Origin: an uncultured Ilumatobacter sp.
GTDB taxonomy: Bacteria; Actinomycetota; Acidimicrobiia; Acidimicrobiales; Ilumatobacteraceae
Assembly: GCA_905480335.1 (NCBI GenBank)
Contig: CAJQPY010000001.1
Location: forward strand, 1-47,214
Direction of reading: 5' to 3'
Length of the DNA stretch: 47,214 bases
This document shows, piece after piece, positions 43,747 through 47,214 of this stretch (position 1 is the stretch's first letter; each line of letters begins with the position of its first letter). The notes below the pieces were generated by a model, which saw only the letters and a list, made by a program, of their open reading frames with translations, was not told the origin of the DNA and ran no database searches. A program made the position numbers and the translations under genes.

Positions 43747-45836
43747 GGCTTCCCGACTGGACCGACCGGGTGTCGTGGCTGACGTGGCCGGTCGTACTCG
43801 TGATCATCCAGCAGGTCTGGTTCCCAGCGCCGGCCGGCTCGCTGCTCGCCGGGTTCATCCTCGGACTGATCACGAGCCTCATCTCGCTCGGCATGTACCT
43901 CGTGTACCGCGCGAACCGGGTCCTCAACTTCACCGCCGGCGAACTCGGGCTGCTTCCCGCCGTGCTGTCGGTGATGCTCATCATCGAGTCGGGCCTCAGC
44001 TGGTACCTCGGCTTCGGCATCGGCTTCGCAGCCGCGGCAGTCCTCGGCGTCGCAGTGGAGTTCCTGATCATCCGCCGCTTCTTCGACGCGCCGCGGCTGG
44101 TGGTCACCGTCGCCACGATCGGAGTCGCGCAGTTGCTCGGCGTCGGCGCACTCTTCCTGCCCGGTTGGTGGGGCGCCCGGGTCCAGTCGCAGCGCATCGA
44201 TACGCCGTTCGACATCGATTTCGAGATCGGGTCGCGCGTGTTCAACGCCAACCACGTCGTCGCGCTCGTCGTCGCTCCCCTTGCGATGGTGGCGGTCGGC
44301 GTGTTGCTGCGCTCGACCCGCATCGGCATCGCGATCCGAGCCGCTGCCGAACTCCCGGGCCGCGCCGCGATGCTCGGCATCCCGGTCAAGGGACTCCAGA
44401 GCGTGGTGTGGTCCGTAGCGACGATTCTCGGCTTCATCGCACTTTTCCTCCGCAGCGGGATCTACGGCCTCCCGGTCGGTGGCGCGCTCGGCTTGCTGTT
44501 GCTCCTCCGATCGCTGGCCGCGCTCACCCTCGGTCGACTGATCCACCTGCCCACAATCATCGCGGCGTCACTCGCACTAGGCGTGCTGCAGGAAGCCGTC
44601 GTGTGGAACTCGGGCTCGATCGAAGCCGAGGCGAAGATGGGTGCGATCACCGGCGTGGTGATCGTGGCCGGGCTGTTGTTCCGGCGCACCCGCGGCATGC
44701 GTTCCGAGATCGACACGTCGTCGTGGCAGAACGCCGGCGACGTCCGTCCGATCGCGGAGGTGTACCGGGCTCTGCCCCTCGTGCGGATCGGTCGCATCGT
44801 CGGAATCACCGTCATCGCCCTCGCGTTCCTCGCGTTCCCGTCGGTCTTCGGCACGACTGTGGTCGTCCGCATGGCACTGATCTTCCTGTTCGCAATCACC
44901 CTCATGTCGCTAGGAGTCTTGACCGGTTGGGCCGGCCAACTCTCACTCGGACAACTCGCCTTCTCCTCGATCGGCGCCGCCACCAGCGCCTGGCTCACCC
45001 AACGCTGGCATTGGGACATCACGATCACCACGCTGGTCGCCGGTGCGATCGGCGCGCTGGTGTCACTCGTCGTCGGCGTGCCCGCACTCCGGCTGCGTGG
45101 CGCATATCTCGCGGTCACGACGCTTGCGTTCGCGATCACGGTCAGCCAGTACTTCCTCAACCCGCGGTTCTTCGACTGGCTACCGACGGGGCGGATCGAG
45201 CGCAACCCGATCTTCGGGGTCATCGACTGGTCGTCGTCGACGGCGATCTACTACGTCTCGCTGATCACGATGGTGCTCGCGTTCATTGCCGTGCGCGGCA
45301 TCCGCAACAGCCGCACCGGGCGGGTGCTCATCGCGTTGCGCGACAACGAGTCGGCGGTCGAGTCGTATGGCGTCAGCCCCGTGCGCGCCAAGTTGACGGC
45401 GTTTGCGATCTCGGGATTCCTGGCTGCGTTCTCCGGGTCGATCTTCGTGCACCACCAACAGGCGCTCGTCGTCGACGACGCCCAGTCCAACCTGCTCGCC
45501 TTCTCCGCCGGTGTAATCGGCGGCCTCGGCAGCCCGCTCGGAGCGTTCCTCGGGTCGCTCTACTTCAACGGCACCTTCTTCTGGTTGCGCGGCTCCTGGC
45601 GCCTACTGGCCAGCGGGATCGGACTGCTCGGCATCCTGCTCGTCGCTCCCGGCGGCCTCACCGGACTCTGGTACGACCTACGCGACCTGACCCTTCGCTG
45701 GTTCGGTGCCCGTCGCGGGATCTTCGAGAACGGCCACGCCGAGGACCTCCTCGACGGCAACGGCAACCTCGATGCCGAAGCTGACGACGGCGATGAAGAC
45801 GTCGAGGAAATCACGATCGAGGCGGCCGCCACATGA
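43743..45836 (+). CDS. fused LivH-LivM branched-chain amino acid-type ABC permease
   Basis: A 697-aa membrane protein joining both permease subunits of a Liv-type importer. Residues ~1-310 are LivH-like (ISLGMYLVYRANRVLNFTAG; GIAIRAAAELPGRAAMLGI). After a hydrophilic link near 320-350 (SSWQNAGDVRPIAEVYRALP), residues ~355-650 are LivM-like (LTGWAGQLSLGQLAFSSIGA; VGVPALRLRGAYLAVTTLAF; RDNESAVESYGV). The acidic tail (about 665-697) is unlike usual permeases. Separate genes are the norm. No ATPase or binding-protein gene lies to the left. GTG 43743 overlaps the dioxygenase stop. The substrate could be an amino acid, carboxylate or amide. Confidence 0.9.
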   Translation: MRLPDWTDRVSWLTWPVVLVIIQQVWFPAPAGSLLAGFILGLITSLISLGMYLVYRANRVLNFTAGELGLLPAVLSVMLIIESGLSWYLGFGIGFAAAAVLGVAVEFLIIRRFFDAPRLVVTVATIGVAQLLGVGALFLPGWWGARVQSQRIDTPFDIDFEIGSRVFNANHVVALVVAPLAMVAVGVLLRSTRIGIAIRAAAELPGRAAMLGIPVKGLQSVVWSVATILGFIALFLRSGIYGLPVGGALGLLLLLRSLAALTLGRLIHLPTIIAASLALGVLQEAVVWNSGSIEAEAKMGAITGVVIVAGLLFRRTRGMRSEIDTSSWQNAGDVRPIAEVYRALPLVRIGRIVGITVIALAFLAFPSVFGTTVVVRMALIFLFAITLMSLGVLTGWAGQLSLGQLAFSSIGAATSAWLTQRWHWDITITTLVAGAIGALVSLVVGVPALRLRGAYLAVTTLAFAITVSQYFLNPRFFDWLPTGRIERNPIFGVIDWSSSTAIYYVSLITMVLAFIAVRGIRNSRTGRVLIALRDNESAVESYGVSPVRAKLTAFAISGFLAAFSGSIFVHHQQALVVDDAQSNLLAFSAGVIGGLGSPLGAFLGSLYFNGTFFWLRGSWRLLASGIGLLGILLVAPGGLTGLWYDLRDLTLRWFGARRGIFENGHAEDLLDGNGNLDAEADDGDEDVEEITIEAAAT

Positions 45837-47214
45837 CCGACACGCTCACACCAGAGACCCCATCCGGCGAGGAACCGGCAGCGAAGGAAGGCTGGCTGCG
45901 TTCGATCACCGGCGACGGCCCGCTGTACGCACTGCTGATCCTGTTCGGCCTCAACGCGGTCGACGAACTCGACCGCACCGCGTTCGCGATTCTGGCGCCG
46001 GAGATCCGCGAAGAGTTCGGGCTGGGCTTCACCGGGCTGCTCACGCTCATCGCCGCCGTGCTGGCCTTCGCGCTGGCACTCCAGGTCCCGATCGCCGGGC
46101 TCGCCGACCGCTATCCGCGGGTCAGGCTCGCCCTCATCGGGGCGACCATCTGGGCCTGCTTCTCGTTCATGACAGGCCTCGCGACCAGTATCGTGATGCT
46201 CGGTTTCGCCCGATCGGGATCCGCGATCGGCAAAGCCGTCAACGACCCGACCCACAACTCGCTGATTGCCGATTGGTTCGAACCCAACCGACGGCCGAAG
46301 GTCTACAGCTTCCATCGCGCGGCCAATGCCGTCGGCGCGATCATCGGCCCGATTGCAGCCGGATTGCTGGCGTTTCGTTTCGGCTGGCGGGCACCGTTCT
46401 TCGTGTTCGCCTTCCCGACGCTGATCCTCGTCCTGCTCGGGCTTCGCCTGCGCGAACCGATCCGCGGCGCGCACGAACGGCGCCTTGCGGGCGGCGACGA
46501 AGAAGCCGCAGCGACCGAGGAGACACCGCCGTCGTACGCCGAGGCCTGGCGAATGTGCTGGAAAATCGAAAGCCTCCGCCGGATCTTCGTCGCAATGCCC
46601 TTTCTCGCCGCATCGCTCATCGGCTTCGGCACCCTCGCGGCCCTGCTCTACGAAGAGGCCTACAACCTCGACGAACGCGCCCGCGGCATCGTTGCTGCGA
46701 CCTCCGAGCCCGGTCAGTTGGTCGGGCTGCTCATCGGCGCGCGAATCGCGACGAAGCTCCTCGCACGCGACCCGGGCCTAATCCTCAAGTTCCTCGCCGT
46801 GGTCTCGGCGATCACTGCGGCGCTGTCGCTGATCTTCGCCGTGGTCCCCAACCTCGCCATCGCAATCAGCGTCAACTTCCTGATCGCGATGTGCCTCGCA
46901 ATCGTCGGCCCGGGCATTCTTGCTTCGCTGTCCCTCGCCATCCCGCCGCGGGCCCGATCGATGGGTTTCTCGATGGCATCACTGTGGATCCTTCCGGGGC
47001 TGCTGATGCTGCCATTCATCGGGTGGATCGCCGACAACTGGGGAATCCGGACCGGGATGGCGATGATGGTCCCCGTCTTCCTCATCGGTGGCCTCGTGAT
47101 CGCAAGCGGTGGCAATGTCATCAACAACGACATCGAACAGGTCCGCGCTACCGCACTGGCGCGGGCCGAGGTGATGAATCAGCGGCGCCGCGGCGAGGTC
47201 AAGCTCCTGCTCTG
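45833..47214 (+). CDS. MFS transporter, open at window end (partial)
   Basis: At least 460 residues, with ATG 45833 overlapping the permease stop. Twelve helices of the major facilitator fold can be followed. Motif A-like GLADRYPRVRLALIG follows the second helix, RSGSAIGKAVNDPTHNSLIA lies in the fourth/fifth region, and a charged loop (LRLREPIRGAHERRLAGG) separates the halves. After the last helix a charged stretch (DIEQVRATALARAEVMNQRR, then RGEVKLLL) runs to the edge. The next base decides whether the frame stops (TGA) or continues. Related actinobacterial proteins carry a LivF/LivG-type ATPase after this point, which would supply the missing ATPase; this is inference. Confidence 0.85.
   Translation, partial: MTDTLTPETPSGEEPAAKEGWLRSITGDGPLYALLILFGLNAVDELDRTAFAILAPEIREEFGLGFTGLLTLIAAVLAFALALQVPIAGLADRYPRVRLALIGATIWACFSFMTGLATSIVMLGFARSGSAIGKAVNDPTHNSLIADWFEPNRRPKVYSFHRAANAVGAIIGPIAAGLLAFRFGWRAPFFVFAFPTLILVLLGLRLREPIRGAHERRLAGGDEEAAATEETPPSYAEAWRMCWKIESLRRIFVAMPFLAASLIGFGTLAALLYEEAYNLDERARGIVAATSEPGQLVGLLIGARIATKLLARDPGLILKFLAVVSAITAALSLIFAVVPNLAIAISVNFLIAMCLAIVGPGILASLSLAIPPRARSMGFSMASLWILPGLLMLPFIGWIADNWGIRTGMAMMVPVFLIGGLVIASGGNVINNDIEQVRATALARAEVMNQRRRGEVKLLL

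Noticed and set aside
43391..45223. Long open frames antisense or out of frame to the LivHM permease
   Set aside because: Ser/Arg/Pro- or Glu/Arg/His-rich low-complexity translations overlapping a permease with clear family motifs; shadows only.

Overview
The window looks like a chromosomal piece of a high-GC actinobacterium, most probably of the Acidimicrobiia (Ilumatobacter or marine relatives). The reason is the left part. A tRNA-Leu(CAG) is followed by fhaA-fhaB-pstP-rodA-pbpA-pknB, then trpG/pabA and crgA. This is the order of the Mycobacterium tuberculosis origin-proximal cell-envelope locus (leuT-fhaA-fhaB-pstP-rodA-pbpA-pknA-pknB-trpG-crgA) but with one kinase gene only, pknA being absent. 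The rest of the window is rich in acyl-CoA, oxygenase and reductase genes. I see no phage, IS, CRISPR or rRNA sequence.

Layout: 251-333 tRNA-Leu (minus). 797-8818 cell-wall growth and Ser/Thr phosphosignalling genes, mostly overlapping or closely spaced on plus. 8906-10294 glutamine amidotransferase, CrgA and a small zinc-ribbon membrane protein. 10410-11170 a decayed thiolase pseudogene. 11344-17320 fatty acyl-CoA synthetase, MarR regulator, class III aminotransferase and Lon protease. 17437-25320 a mixed housekeeping/accessory block: ferredoxin-type reductase, two VOC proteins, thioesterase, AlkB-like oxygenase, SDR, lipoprotein, aldo/keto reductase, PfkB kinase and aquaporin. 25552-29967 a four-gene operon in which every junction is a four-base overlap: aminotransferase, SPOUT RNA methyltransferase, DUF389 membrane protein with a three-fold C-terminal repeat, methyltransferase. 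29997-35851 SDR, Rieske oxygenase, cspA with a small downstream partner and a clear terminator, a two-PQ-loop SWEET-like transporter divergent from a CGNR-type regulator, an unrecognised protein and a PPOX-fold protein.

36114-41618 is a beta-oxidation-like module. A MarR gene and a thiolase (minus) diverge from two closely related acyl-CoA dehydrogenases that flank a DUF1214 protein (plus). A palindromic GTATG/CATAC site lies in the divergent spacer and is the likely MarR operator. 41719-47214 is a tightly packed plus-strand operon: two different PhyH-type Fe(II)/2-oxoglutarate dioxygenases around a small unknown protein, a fused LivH-LivM ABC permease, and an MFS transporter still open at the window edge. 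I read this as uptake plus oxidative activation of an unknown small organic acid or lipid-like compound that feeds the acyl-CoA genes beside it. It is the best candidate for an undescribed system here. The substrate is not visible from sequence, and the ATPase and binding protein of the transporter would have to lie beyond the right edge.
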